Assembly (NCBI RefSeq): GCF_000198775.1
Contig: NC_014722.1
Coordinates: 1,660,867 to 1,724,866 of the forward strand
Direction of reading: 5' to 3'
From: Mycetohabitans rhizoxinica HKI 454
GTDB taxonomy: Bacteria; Pseudomonadota; Gammaproteobacteria; Burkholderiales; Burkholderiaceae
DNA: 64,000 bases
Shown here: positions 34,319 to 44,069 of the stretch, piece by piece
Position numbering within the stretch: the stretch's first letter is position 1
Layout: every line of letters starts with the position of its first letter
Notes under the pieces: generated by a model
Databases searched by the model: none
What the model was told of the DNA's origin: nothing
What the model saw: the letters and a program-made list of their open reading frames with translations, nothing else
Program-made: the position numbers and the translations under genes

Positions 34319-37300
34319 TTAGCAGTTATCCGAGTGCTCATCCAGCGTCTGCGCACACCTATGTTTTACTTCCGGCCGATCACGCTGGATGGCTAGGTGC
34401 ACCGTGCCTTCATTGCCGTAGCTGTCCGTTACGTGGGCGACTGGCACGCCGGTATCGAGTGTGCCCATCGGATAAGGCTCAATGCCGCCGCTAATCGCAA
34501 GGTCAGTCTGTTTCGAACGGATATGCAACCCGTAGATCGTCAACCATTGCATAGGCTGACGACACGGGACCGGACTGAACACAATATCCGTGTCCCCGAA
34601 TGAAATCGATTGACTGTGCTCGCCCAGCGGGATTTCAATGGTCGCGCCTTGCTTAATCCCATACCGCTTTATAGGAGATTCAGGAGATCCCGAATTGGAA
34701 GACTCGGAAGGCTCCGAACCGACCCACCAGCAATGAATCGCATCATCACTTACCGTAATTGCATGCGGTGCCTCATCCGACAGCATTTTGATCGCCGTAC
34801 CCCAGGCTTTGCTCAACTCCTGACTCGTTAACGCCGTCGGCAGCGTCGGCATCAGTGTGAGCTGCGCCGGTCCCACCAACAAAGTGTTCGCCTGCAGCAC
34901 ATACGTGCCTAATTCAACCGATACCTGTGCATCGGTTGCCACGGCAAGCGGCACAGGCGGCAGCGTGTTGATCAACCAATTTTCGGGCGCAGCGTAATCC
35001 ACCTTTGGCAACACCTGCAGGCCCAGTTCGAGGCCCGCATCGTGCGAACGCAGCTTATAGGTCCGACCATCCGATAGCGGCACGTCGGCACCCACACCGA
35101 TGCGATATCGCCCCACAATCTGATCAGCCTGGACATATCGGTGTAACGACCACAGATCGTCCTTCGTCGGCAAGGTGTCCCGCTTGCTCGCAACCTGCAC
35201 GGGCAAGCAGTACTGGCCGGTTTGGTTAGTGCAGCTTGGACCAGCAGGGGATCCCTGTACGTCCAGACGCTTGCCTGTGTCGCAGTCATACAAAAAGACC
35301 TTCTGGTCATCAATATCTATTTGACCGGCGCCCGCAAGGGTAAGCTTCTTCGGGATCACGCAAGCTACTTCGACCTGATTTCGCCCATTGCCATAAATCA
35401 CCGCGCGTTGCCAGTATGCTCCCGCCAGCTGCTCCCGATAAAACGCCAGTTTGACCTGCGCATATTCAGGCGACGCAAACACCGGCACTAACACCTCGGT
35501 GTCCGCTGCATCCACCGAGTCCTCTCGCCCATTGAGCGTCAGACTGTCAACATGTTGCACGACGTCGCAGGCTTGGATCACCCGCATCATCTCGTGATAC
35601 GCCAGCGGCTGCCCGATCAGGCTTACCAATACGTCGCTCGTACTCCAAGCCAGATAATGAGTATGCAACGCCTGCTGGATCTGCTGGTTGCCCAACGCGC
35701 GACTGATGCCCGGCGCGAACGTAACAGACCATCTCACCTGGACCGGCACATAGTCCGGATTGCAGCAGGTGATTTGCAGCCACGGTGACGCACGTTGTGC
35801 AAGCCAATCGCGCATCTCGTTCAAATGGGCCTGACTGAACGCCGGTCGTAGCGGATCGCCGTTGTCATTGGTTGACGCCCGAGGCATCAGCACGATCGTC
35901 TGACGCGCACGGTGCTGCATCGCACGTACCACGCGCGATTCGGCCAGATGCAGATCGCGGATACCCGGATAGTAATCCCGCAATAGGCGCCCGATATCCC
36001 AGTCGGTCAGCGCACGTTCGCGATGACGCAGGCGTGCCGAGACGCGCGCAATCCATGCTGCGCGCGTCTCGGCCGCTCGCCCGCCCGCGGACGGCCATGG
36101 CTGCAGCACGCGTTGCAGACCGTCCACCGAATCGACTGTGGCCACAATCGTGCCTGCGGGTAGTGGCTGCTTGAAATGGGCCGCATCGATCGTCTGTGGC
36201 TCGGCAAGCGTAGCCGACAATGCGTTTGTGTGCAGGCCGTGTGCCCACGGATACGCGGGCATTGACGCGGCCTGCGACGGCTCGCGGGCCGGGGACTTGA
36301 CACGCACGCGTAGCCAGTAACGCCCTGGCGGCATCCGACGCTGCAGCGGCGACTCAATCTGAGCTGTATCGAGCGCATCGTGCGGCCAGCTTAGCGACCA
36401 CACGCCGCTTGTGTACCAACCGTTCGTGCCATCGATCAATGCGTCGTCCAACGGCTCCCAGTGGCCACCTTGCGCATCCTGCGCCAAGTAACTGCATTCG
36501 TCGAAGACTAACTGCTGCGGACTACGCAATTGCCAATGCAAACTCAACAACTGGTCCGGCTCGATCGACCGGATGCCAAGATACAGTTCATCGCCATCGT
36601 ACGGGGGGCTGATCTGCCGCGCATAGCCGAATGGCAGCCGCACACTTTGCTCAAATGCGTTTGGTGTGTACGTGACTGCCCCCACCTTGGGCGCGATGCA
36701 TGAGATCGCTTGCACGTCGGGTACTGCGCCACCGTCCACCAATGAAAGCCGTACCAGCGGCATGCTCGTTGTCAAGCCATCCAGTTTAGACGCCGCAGCG
36801 GGCTCCAGGTCCGCCTGCTCGAACGAGAACGTGATTTTTTTAAAGTTATTTGGATCGGGTTGAGCGTTCTTGTTCTTGACCCAATGGCCCCCCGCACTCA
36901 CTTCCGCATGCAGTTTCGACGAATCAATGTTGTCCGCGAACGTGACAACCAGCTCCGGTAGAGTCCTGTCGCCAGGCGGATCCAACTGAACCAAAGTCAC
37001 GATCCGCGCCGCGCGTACTGGGCGATCCTCATCCGGGCTCAGCTCAGGCAAAATCGATTGGGGTGCCGGCGCAAACAGGCGCACGCCGCCGCTTGGCCAC
37101 GCCTGGCCCGCCGCCTCATCAAACAGCACTCGTGCCACCCGCGCCTTCTGTGACCCGATACACCAGCGCAGATCCGTGCACCGCGCGTGATTGACCGTGC
37201 ATGTCTGGTCCAACCGGTACACGCGTGCGGTGCCTTCGCTATCCTGGCCACCATCAAACGCCAAGCCGGCTTTCATGACCAGCTCGGGACACGCGTCCTC

Positions 37301-37693
37301 CAACACCGCCGAGAGCATTACACGGTCCGGCTGCGCCACGCGCTCGAGCATGCCCAGATAATCGCGGTAATATAAATCCCGCAGTTGCTCAGGCAACTGG
37401 TTAATCAGCCGCCGGGGCGTGTCGAGCAATTTGAGCATCGCCAGCACGACCGTTTGCGCAACAGGCAATTGGCCATCGGCTTGTTCGGGGCCAGTGGCCA
37501 GTTGCGCAAGAGTGCGCAGCACCGCGTCACGTTCATGCTCTGGACCAAACAGTACCGTCTCCCACGTGCCGGTACCGCCCTGCGTTACCGGTGGCAATGC
37601 TCGACTGTACTGCGCCAATTCTTGCAGCAGTCGTGGCACGCTGCGATCGTCCAGCACAAAATCCGTCTCGGGTGGCACAATCGGATCGGACAT
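34319..37693 (-). CDS. eCIS baseplate J-like protein (Afp11-like)
   Basis: 1124 residues. The central region (about 500-740) has the baseplate J-like signatures: ETRAAWIARVSARLRHRERA-LTDWDIGRLLRDYYPGIRDL and the following strand IVLMPRASTNDNGDPLRPAF, then QITCCNPDYVPVQVRWSVTF. The N-terminus (PRLLQELAQYSRALPPVTQG...) and C-terminal extensions are longer than in phage gpJ proteins, as is normal for Afp11/Pvc11. It builds the baseplate wedges around the spike. Located 45 bases after the tip protein; intact. Confidence 0.88.
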   Translation of the reverse strand: MSDPIVPPETDFVLDDRSVPRLLQELAQYSRALPPVTQGGTGTWETVLFGPEHERDAVLRTLAQLATGPEQADGQLPVAQTVVLAMLKLLDTPRRLINQLPEQLRDLYYRDYLGMLERVAQPDRVMLSAVLEDACPELVMKAGLAFDGGQDSEGTARVYRLDQTCTVNHARCTDLRWCIGSQKARVARVLFDEAAGQAWPSGGVRLFAPAPQSILPELSPDEDRPVRAARIVTLVQLDPPGDRTLPELVVTFADNIDSSKLHAEVSAGGHWVKNKNAQPDPNNFKKITFSFEQADLEPAAASKLDGLTTSMPLVRLSLVDGGAVPDVQAISCIAPKVGAVTYTPNAFEQSVRLPFGYARQISPPYDGDELYLGIRSIEPDQLLSLHWQLRSPQQLVFDECSYLAQDAQGGHWEPLDDALIDGTNGWYTSGVWSLSWPHDALDTAQIESPLQRRMPPGRYWLRVRVKSPAREPSQAASMPAYPWAHGLHTNALSATLAEPQTIDAAHFKQPLPAGTIVATVDSVDGLQRVLQPWPSAGGRAAETRAAWIARVSARLRHRERALTDWDIGRLLRDYYPGIRDLHLAESRVVRAMQHRARQTIVLMPRASTNDNGDPLRPAFSQAHLNEMRDWLAQRASPWLQITCCNPDYVPVQVRWSVTFAPGISRALGNQQIQQALHTHYLAWSTSDVLVSLIGQPLAYHEMMRVIQACDVVQHVDSLTLNGREDSVDAADTEVLVPVFASPEYAQVKLAFYREQLAGAYWQRAVIYGNGRNQVEVACVIPKKLTLAGAGQIDIDDQKVFLYDCDTGKRLDVQGSPAGPSCTNQTGQYCLPVQVASKRDTLPTKDDLWSLHRYVQADQIVGRYRIGVGADVPLSDGRTYKLRSHDAGLELGLQVLPKVDYAAPENWLINTLPPVPLAVATDAQVSVELGTYVLQANTLLVGPAQLTLMPTLPTALTSQELSKAWGTAIKMLSDEAPHAITVSDDAIHCWWVGSEPSESSNSGSPESPIKRYGIKQGATIEIPLGEHSQSISFGDTDIVFSPVPCRQPMQWLTIYGLHIRSKQTDLAISGGIEPYPMGTLDTGVPVAHVTDSYGNEGTVHLAIQRDRPEVKHRCAQTLDEHSDNC

Positions 37694-37738
37694 GGTTAAT
37701 CTCGGTGATAGAAAGAAATTGCCTGCTTTTGCCTTTCG

Positions 37739-38170
37739 CTAGCCGGCGTAGGTGGAACGCGTCGGGCTCTCGGTTATAAACTCTCCAGTTCCAAGGTACT
37801 CCGACATGGGGTCTTCCTGAGGAGGGCTGGAAGTTGATTTAGCTTTGCTTATTACTTTAAGCTTCGCTAAAAATTTTACTCCCTTGACCATGACCGGCTT
37901 TCCGCCCACCACTCTCGGCGCAGTTTGTTCTTGAAGTTTTTCGATAACCACCTCTCCAACTCCGCCCATAAAAATCCCTGATTGGTATGTCACACCCGGT
38001 ACTTTCACGCTGGCCTCATCACCGCTGATGCATACCTTCTTGCCATTCACCGAAAATTGCCCACTTCCTGCGATGTGCGCGACCGGCGGATTGAGCGCCA
38101 CCGCAGGCCCAAACGTCGTGTCAAACTGCACAGTATCGCCGTCCAACACCACAAGCTTCAACGGGTCCAT
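37739..38170 (-). CDS. eCIS PAAR-like spike-tip protein (Afp10-like)
   Basis: 143 residues, beginning MDPLKLVVLDGDTVQFDTTF and with KKVCISGDEASVKVPGVTYQ, then VVIEKLQEQTAPRVVGGKPV-MVKGVKFLAKLKVISKAK. This is the Afp10/DUF4280-type tip that sharpens the VgrG-like trimer. The tail (STSSPPQEDPMSEYLGTGEF) is a short low-complexity extension. Its ATG shares one base with the gp25 stop (TGATG), so the two are translationally coupled. Confidence 0.83.
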   Translation of the reverse strand: MDPLKLVVLDGDTVQFDTTFGPAVALNPPVAHIAGSGQFSVNGKKVCISGDEASVKVPGVTYQSGIFMGGVGEVVIEKLQEQTAPRVVGGKPVMVKGVKFLAKLKVISKAKSTSSPPQEDPMSEYLGTGEFITESPTRSTYAG

Positions 38171-38601
38171 CAGAATCCCCCGCCTTGCCCGTCTGCAATG
38201 TTCACCGCACCCGAAATACGATCCACCGTGTCACCGTCAGCCAATCGATAGTTCACGTCCACGTGCAATGCGCCCTGTTGCTGCGTATCCGGATACAGCG
38301 ACACCGTCTCGAGCGCCACGCGCGGCTCGTTGCGCGCCACGCTGTCAGTAATGCGCGTATGCAGCTCGGCAAACAGCGCCTCACCGATGTTGTGAAACAT
38401 CGCGAACTGCAGATCGCATCCGTAGTCCTCACGCATGATCCGCTCGCCCGGTTGCGTCATGAATAGAATTCGCATACCTTGCAGCAGATTTTCCCGTGCC
38501 GTCTTGGCCAGCATGACACTGCTTTTCTGCGACGTATCTGCCGTGAAACGTGGTGGGAATGTCCAACCGCGACCAAACAATTCATTTACTTTGTCTTGCA
38601 T
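38170..38601 (-). CDS. eCIS gp25-like baseplate protein (Afp9-like)
   Basis: 143 residues with the GPW/gp25 pattern: FPPRFTADTSQKSSVMLAKT-ARENLLQGMRILFMTQPGERIMREDYGCDLQ, including the EPR-like NEPRVAL segment near residue 108. This lysozyme-like fold without catalytic activity joins the wedges to the first sheath ring and is a universal part of contractile tails and T6SS (TssE). Intact; 52 bases after the spike gene. Confidence 0.92.
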   Translation of the reverse strand: MQDKVNELFGRGWTFPPRFTADTSQKSSVMLAKTARENLLQGMRILFMTQPGERIMREDYGCDLQFAMFHNIGEALFAELHTRITDSVARNEPRVALETVSLYPDTQQQGALHVDVNYRLADGDTVDRISGAVNIADGQGGGF

Positions 38602-38653
38602 GATGGGCTCCTTAATAGATTTAAACTTCGTTTTGAATCGATCCCATCACAAT

Positions 38654-41338
38654 TTAGTTTTTCAGGTCAATCGTCTTTCCGGTGATATCGACTGCCGTAG
38701 TACCGTTTATATCAACTTTGTTACTTTCTATCTGCGCTTTACCCGACGCAAGCGACACCGTCGATTTCGATCCGTTGATGGTCACGCTATCCTTACCTTC
38801 CACTTCCACCTTCGGTGCCTTTACCACAACCTCATCACCGCCTGACACGTCAAGCTCGATCTTCTTTGTGCTGCTCACCTTGATCTGTTTGTCGGCTTCA
38901 ATCGTGACGCTTTCCTCGCCGCTTTGAATACCTACCTTGTCTTTGGCGTGTACCTTCAGCTGTTTGTCCGCCTGCATCTCGATATCGCCTTGCGGATTGC
39001 GCAGCGTCACCTGACGCGTGCTCTTCGCGTCGATCGCCAACTGAATCTGCTTATCCGCCTGCTTCGGATCACCCACCGCTTGCGTGATCGTGTCGTGAAC
39101 TTGTATCGTCATGTCTTTGTCCGCCGTCACGCGCACGTTACCGTTCTTCTTGCCCTGCCCAAAGGTTGCGCTCAGCTGGATGTCGCCATCCTGACTCGCC
39201 AGCATGATGCCGTCCTGGTCACTGAGCTTGAATTGATTCTTCGGCTCGCCGTCGACCGTCTTTGTGTTGAAGTAATTGACCTTCACTTCCTGCTTATCCC
39301 GATCGAACAGCCATTCGTACCGGCGCTCATATTGGTTCCCGTTTTTGTTGTCTTGCAGGATCATGCCCTTCACATCATTTTTTGCATCGAGCTTGTGTGG
39401 CGCCTTATTCTTCGGATTGTGCATTGCACCAAGCATTACCGGAAAGCGCGGATCGTTCTCAAAGAACCCGAGCACGATCTCATCGCCCGGCTCTGGATAG
39501 AAAAATACGCCGTTGTCCTGGCTCGCATACAGATGCGTGATGCGCGCCCATAGCGGCTTGCTCTCATCAATCGCCGGCACCTTGACGCGAATCCGGTCCC
39601 AATCCGTCTTCGGATCCGCCTTGAACGTGTCCACCACTCCAACCGTCAGTCCCTGGGCCTTGGGCACCAAGGGTGCATCCACCTCCCGAACGGCCTCCAA
39701 CCCCAGCATCACCGTCGTGCGCCACACGTTCTCTTCGGCTCGAAACCGATGCACGACGCCCGTCACCACACCGAGCCCATCGAGTTGCTTACCAAAACCC
39801 TTCACTTCCAGCGTCTCACCCAGTTGGTAATCGGCCTGCCCACGCAGCGTGAAACGCGCCTGCACACCCATCGCCTGCTGGCCCAGCAACCGACCATTGG
39901 CCAGCGCACCACACTCGGTCGCGCTTAGCGGCACACCGTATTGCAGCGACCACGTCGCCGCCTGGTCAACCGGCGTCTTGAGCGACGCGGGGTCCAATGC
40001 GTGGCTGCCCAGTTTGGCCGCCTTGCCGCGCTTGGGCGGCAGCATCGCTTGCTCGCCGATATTCCAAGCTGACACGTTCACGCCGTGAGGCATGTCCCGG
40101 TTGTTTGAGAGCCACATCGCTTCCTCGATTGGGCTTGTCGGTTTGTTGGCCTCCAGGCGATGCTGGGCACCAATCGCCAGTTTCGGCACACCGATCGACA
40201 CTTGCGCCTGCGGCAGCAGCCACAGTCCGTTGGCTGCCAGCCGTGCGCGCACAAACGCCCAGTCCGAGCAGTCGTATTGCACCATCTGCTCGTGCTTAAG
40301 CTCAACACTGGCCGGTATCATTTCCAGATGGGCGCCGACCCACTTCACCGACACGCCATGCTCTTTTAGAATCGCCTGGATGATCTGCCGATCGCTTTGC
40401 TCGGCAAACACCCGGCTGCGGTGCGTTGCGCTGAGCCGTTGCACACGATGCGCCACGCGCAGCGTCAATCGCTTGCTACCCTGGCGGACCGTGACCTCGC
40501 GTGCAACGATCAGACCCTCAAAGAGCACGTTGCCCGCGGCCTTGATCGTCACTGGTTGGTCCGGCGCGCACTGCGCCAAATCCGCTTGCAATGCATCGTA
40601 ATCGTCGTGCTCGTTTAATGCGCTTGTCCAGCGCAACGTGGCAGATGGCAGTCGATTAATCAACGTTTGCACATCCACTTCAGTGAGCCGGAATTGCTTC
40701 AGAGTGCCGCCTTGGCCAAACTCCACCGCAATATCCAGTGCCGGTGCGTGCGGCGTCACCTCGCCCGCCTGCACGCGCGGCTTATACCGGTTCGCGAGAC
40801 CGCGCAGTGGCGTGGCCCCGCCCAGCCGACCCGGCGCTGGGATACGCTGCTGTCTTTGGATGGCTGCGAGCGTAATACGCGCCACCGCTCGCTGGGGCGC
40901 AGCTTGCCGGTTGAATATCGAATAGTCGATTTCCAGCTGCGTCATGCGCGCCCAAAACTCACGCGGCGCATCGTTGTCCGACAGCCAGCGCACATTGCCC
41001 CATTGCACTTTCAAAAAGTGCGGCTCGCCGGTGCCGCTGTCAAGATCGAAGCACAACGCGCGCAGGTGCGCGAGCTGCGCTTCAATCGAGCCACCTGAGC
41101 GCGTGCCAATCGCGTCCAGCATCAGCTCCAGGCTCACTTCGCCCGGGTTTGAACGCACGTAGCGACTCATCTGCCGCTGATCGTTTACATACTGCTCCGG
41201 CGTGTAGTCAGCGCTGTAGCTCACCTCGATCGACTCCGGGTTGTACATCGCCTCGAACGTGCCGAGCGGGTGTCGACCATCCCGATCCCGATACGCGGAT
41301 AGCGTCAGCTTGACCAGCGTCTGTTCCCGTGCGCCCAT
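38654..41338 (-). CDS. eCIS VgrG-like spike with fused Afp7-like N-terminal domain
   Basis: 894 residues. Residues about 1-180 are not VgrG: TFEAMYNPESIEVSYSADYT, then SRYVRSNPGEVSLELMLDAI-GTR and PHFLKVQWGNVRWL match the CIS tube/cap domain of the neighbouring Afp7-like protein. From about residue 195 (PALDIAVEFGQGGTLKQFRL) a gpD-like VgrG body follows; an OB-fold near 545-650 (LTVGVVDTFKADPKTDWDRI, DEIVLGFFENDPRFPVMLGA); then a long repetitive beta-helix (KQIQLAIDAKSTRQVTLRNP and similar) to the end. It forms the trimeric needle. The fused cap domain is unlike the separate Afp7 and Afp8 of the reference particles, and a separate Afp7-like gene is also present just upstream. Confidence 0.9.
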   Translation of the reverse strand: MGAREQTLVKLTLSAYRDRDGRHPLGTFEAMYNPESIEVSYSADYTPEQYVNDQRQMSRYVRSNPGEVSLELMLDAIGTRSGGSIEAQLAHLRALCFDLDSGTGEPHFLKVQWGNVRWLSDNDAPREFWARMTQLEIDYSIFNRQAAPQRAVARITLAAIQRQQRIPAPGRLGGATPLRGLANRYKPRVQAGEVTPHAPALDIAVEFGQGGTLKQFRLTEVDVQTLINRLPSATLRWTSALNEHDDYDALQADLAQCAPDQPVTIKAAGNVLFEGLIVAREVTVRQGSKRLTLRVAHRVQRLSATHRSRVFAEQSDRQIIQAILKEHGVSVKWVGAHLEMIPASVELKHEQMVQYDCSDWAFVRARLAANGLWLLPQAQVSIGVPKLAIGAQHRLEANKPTSPIEEAMWLSNNRDMPHGVNVSAWNIGEQAMLPPKRGKAAKLGSHALDPASLKTPVDQAATWSLQYGVPLSATECGALANGRLLGQQAMGVQARFTLRGQADYQLGETLEVKGFGKQLDGLGVVTGVVHRFRAEENVWRTTVMLGLEAVREVDAPLVPKAQGLTVGVVDTFKADPKTDWDRIRVKVPAIDESKPLWARITHLYASQDNGVFFYPEPGDEIVLGFFENDPRFPVMLGAMHNPKNKAPHKLDAKNDVKGMILQDNKNGNQYERRYEWLFDRDKQEVKVNYFNTKTVDGEPKNQFKLSDQDGIMLASQDGDIQLSATFGQGKKNGNVRVTADKDMTIQVHDTITQAVGDPKQADKQIQLAIDAKSTRQVTLRNPQGDIEMQADKQLKVHAKDKVGIQSGEESVTIEADKQIKVSSTKKIELDVSGGDEVVVKAPKVEVEGKDSVTINGSKSTVSLASGKAQIESNKVDINGTTAVDITGKTIDLKN

Positions 41339-41353
41339 CTCGTCTGGCTCCCG

Positions 41354-42028
41354 TTAGTCCTCGTCCCGTCCGAGTGCGAGCGCCGCATGCGGCGCCAGCA
41401 CGCTGATACTGTCTAAATTGTTTTGGTAGGCCAGCGACAGATAATCGCGCGCGGCCGTGCTGCGGCCCGACTGTGCGGCCACCAGTGGCAGCGTATCGCC
41501 ACCCGGCACACGATGCGCGAGTGCCTGACGCACCTTGCCCGCCTGCTGGCGCTTTAACCCGCCATCAGCCATTAATGTGAGCCGCGCGCTGGCCTGTAGT
41601 ACCTGGCCGCTGCGATCGAATTGCGTATAAGCGACCCGCAGCGAACGGGCCCGGCCGGCAAAATATCCGTCGCCATGCCAGCGCATCTGCCCCCAGACCA
41701 CCCGCAGGAACATCGGCTCGCCGGTCTGACTGTCCGGCTCGATCCCAAAGCACATCCGATGCAGCGACTGAATCGCGGTGGCGACATCATCGCCTTGGTC
41801 CCAGCGATTAAACACGAGCTCCAGCGACAGGCTGCCCGGCTGCACCTGCCGGTACGCATCGCCGGGCCAGGTGGTCGTCAGCGACGCCTGCGACACATAG
41901 TCAGCCTCATAACTCAAATGAATTGAGCTCGGGTTGTACAGTGTCGTGAGCGTGCGCGTGGCCGTCACCGCGTCGCGATCCGCGTAAGCTTCTACGCGCA
42001 GTTTCGCCAATGCATGATCGGCTCGCAT
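41354..42028 (-). CDS. eCIS tube-cap/LysM-like protein (Afp7-like)
   Basis: 224 residues. Residues 20-150 contain the CIS tube domain (TLTTLYNPSSIHLSYEADYV, SLSLELVFNRW, MFLRVVWGQMRWHG). Residues about 165-215 look like a LysM-type segment (RVPGGDTLPLVAAQSGRSTA, then YLSLAYQNNLDS), as in gp53-like proteins that join tube to spike. The ATG shares a base with the preceding DUF5908 stop (TGATG). The next gene starts 15 bases later and repeats the first domain. Confidence 0.85.
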   Translation of the reverse strand: MRADHALAKLRVEAYADRDAVTATRTLTTLYNPSSIHLSYEADYVSQASLTTTWPGDAYRQVQPGSLSLELVFNRWDQGDDVATAIQSLHRMCFGIEPDSQTGEPMFLRVVWGQMRWHGDGYFAGRARSLRVAYTQFDRSGQVLQASARLTLMADGGLKRQQAGKVRQALAHRVPGGDTLPLVAAQSGRSTAARDYLSLAYQNNLDSISVLAPHAALALGRDED

Positions 42029-42201
42029 CAGACCTGCTCCTGTTGTTCACGCAACGCCTCCAGCACGCGTTGCACAACCCGGTCAATTAGCTGTGCCTGT
42101 TCCAGAGAATTTAAGTGCGGTGTGGCACGCCGCGGCACACGGCCGCGTTCGTCGTCTACCACGCGCGCTTCAATCACCAATTGTCGAATCTCAACGGTCA
42201 T
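42028..42201 (-). CDS. eCIS small DUF5908-type protein (Afp6-like)
   Basis: 57 residues: MTVEIRQLVIEARVVDDERG, then a linker, then an amphipathic helix LIDRVVQRVLEALREQQEQV. The start motif M(T/P)IEIRELVI is the signature of DUF5908 proteins found between tube and cap genes of eCIS loci. It overlaps the upstream tube stop by ATGA (42201-42198) and the downstream gene by TGATG, so all three are tightly coupled. It is too short for many gene callers. Its role in the particle is not established. Confidence 0.85.
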   Translation of the reverse strand: MTVEIRQLVIEARVVDDERGRVPRRATPHLNSLEQAQLIDRVVQRVLEALREQQEQV

Positions 42202-42779
42202 GCCCGCACCCCCAGCCAGCGCATCCGGTGATACGCCAGCTCCATCGTATTGATCAATACCGTATTGCTGCTCGCGTCCAAATCACCAACCTGCCATCTG
42301 ATCGGCACCACGCCGGTGAGCGTCCAGCTGCTGATCGGTAAATTATGCTCGTCAAGCAACATGATGATCGCGGTCAGTCCGTCCGAAAACTGGTCCAGCG
42401 CCTTTTGCGTGAGCTGCCCTAGCACTTTCGCGTCCAACCTGTGCATCACGCCATTCACCGCTTTGCCGCCCCCCGCTATACCCAGCACGCTGATATCGAA
42501 GTCGTTAAAAGCGCGGCCCAGCCAATCCGTGAGCATCGTTGTGGGCATCACGCCGCGCTCGAGCACCACGTTGCCGAACGTCACCCGTTCTGGTAAATGC
42601 CGGCTGCCCACATTGTCGCCGCCCTCGTTGATCGTTTTGACGCTCATCTCACGCGACAGCCCGCTGATGCGCTGAAACCGCATATCGGCCGCCGACACAC
42701 TCGGCATACGATTCAAGAAAAACGTCGCTGTAAAGCGATGCGACAGGCTCGGCGCATTCGGTTCGATGATCTTGGCCAT
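42198..42779 (-). CDS. eCIS inner-tube protein, spike-proximal (Afp5-like)
   Basis: 193 residues of the T4 gp19-like tube fold: HRFTATFFLNRMPSVSAADM-RFQRISGLSREM, then LPERVTFGNVVLERGVMPTT, and INTMELAYHRMRW at the end. It is larger than the Afp1-like tube protein encoded upstream, consistent with a ring next to the baseplate rather than the bulk tube. Intact; 21 bases after the Afp4-like sheath gene. Confidence 0.88.
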   Translation of the reverse strand: MAKIIEPNAPSLSHRFTATFFLNRMPSVSAADMRFQRISGLSREMSVKTINEGGDNVGSRHLPERVTFGNVVLERGVMPTTMLTDWLGRAFNDFDISVLGIAGGGKAVNGVMHRLDAKVLGQLTQKALDQFSDGLTAIIMLLDEHNLPISSWTLTGVVPIRWQVGDLDASSNTVLINTMELAYHRMRWLGVRA

Positions 42780-42800
42780 GATCCTTGTTCTTTTCGCTTG

Positions 42801-44069
42801 TTATGCGGCCTGCTCAATTGCCGCCTGCTGGTCCAAACGCAATTGAATCTCGACGAATTCCGCCGCATGCAACACCGCCAAGCGCACTTTGATCCGTAAT
42901 TGGCCCGTTATCACATCGTGTGCCGTCATGCTTTCGCCCAACCCCACGTGGACTTCGAATGCCTGCTCCTCGCGCCCGCCCGCCAATCCGCCGAGCTGCC
43001 ACAACTCATGCAGCCACGCGCTCACCACTGACTTCAACTTGAACCATGTCATCGGCTCGTTCGGCTCGAACACTGCGAACTGGCACAGCTGTGTCAGGCT
43101 GGTCTGCACATATGTCAATAACCGACGAATCTGCACATAACGAAACGGTCCCGCCGTCGTACCGGCCAGTGTGCGGCATCCCCATACCCGCACGCCTCGT
43201 CCGGGAAAGCGACGAATCAGGTTGATTGACGGTGCGGTCGCACTGAACCACTGCTGCGCGCCGCTCTCGTGGCATTCGGTGCGCACCACTCTTACCAATG
43301 CCTCATTAGCCGGCGCGGACCACACGCCGCGCTCGCGGTCCGTGCGCACCATCATGCCCACGACCGCACCACTTGGAGGCAACACCGGTGGGCCATCCTC
43401 ATAGTCGGTCACCAAGTGCGGCCCATACAGCGCCGCGTGCTGGCCACGCTCACCCAACGCGTGGGAGCCGCGCAGCGCGTCCAGGCACGCCTGTGCCAGT
43501 GCCATGTCGCGCGGTGCATCAAGTACAAAGAACCAATCTGGCCGCTCCTGGCACGCGCTCAACAGGTTGCGCCAGAGGTCGATATAAGACTGCGCTGCTG
43601 TGCCAAGCAAGGCCGCACCTGCCGGTTCGGCAGCCATCGTCGGCAACTCCATCGCCTGAACCAGTTGCGGCACCGCTACAAGCGTGATATCTGTTTGGTT
43701 GACAATTGGCTCATATGTTTGCGGATTGCCCAGCACTGCCTTCAGCTGCTCAAGCGTAGGCTCTGACTGCATGCGCAGCATGTATACATAACAGAGGTCC
43801 CCACCATTATTGAAATAGTGACGCACACTTCGGTAAAGCGGCTGTTGCTCCTGTTGTTGCTTCCACGGCCAATCATCGATTGTCGTCAAGCGCACCAGTT
43901 GACTATGCGGCAGATCGTTAGGATTGGAGTCGGAGTCTACCTTTTGCTCGAGCCAGCCTATCCACACCGGCACGGCACTGGGCACCTGCGGTGCCTGCGG
44001 CGCCACGCTGTTCGTCTCGGCCAGTCTAACCCCAGACATACTCCATTGCTCCGACCATTGCATGCTCAT
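42801..44069 (-). CDS. eCIS contractile sheath protein (Afp3/Afp4-like)
   Basis: 422 residues. The sheath signatures are VYMLRMQS-type strand after NNGGDLCYV, the conserved TDRERGVWSAPANEALVRVV, INLIRRFPGRGVRVWGCRTL, then RYVQIRRLLTYVQTSLTQL and the C-terminal strand RIKVRLAVLHAAEFVEIQLR. The N-terminus is short and lacks the usual PGVYVEE motif, so it probably forms a specialised ring near the baseplate. Its ATG overlaps the stop of a vestigial sheath gene (ATGA at 44069-44066). Confidence 0.88.
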   Translation of the reverse strand: MSMQWSEQWSMSGVRLAETNSVAPQAPQVPSAVPVWIGWLEQKVDSDSNPNDLPHSQLVRLTTIDDWPWKQQQEQQPLYRSVRHYFNNGGDLCYVYMLRMQSEPTLEQLKAVLGNPQTYEPIVNQTDITLVAVPQLVQAMELPTMAAEPAGAALLGTAAQSYIDLWRNLLSACQERPDWFFVLDAPRDMALAQACLDALRGSHALGERGQHAALYGPHLVTDYEDGPPVLPPSGAVVGMMVRTDRERGVWSAPANEALVRVVRTECHESGAQQWFSATAPSINLIRRFPGRGVRVWGCRTLAGTTAGPFRYVQIRRLLTYVQTSLTQLCQFAVFEPNEPMTWFKLKSVVSAWLHELWQLGGLAGGREEQAFEVHVGLGESMTAHDVITGQLRIKVRLAVLHAAEFVEIQLRLDQQAAIEQAA

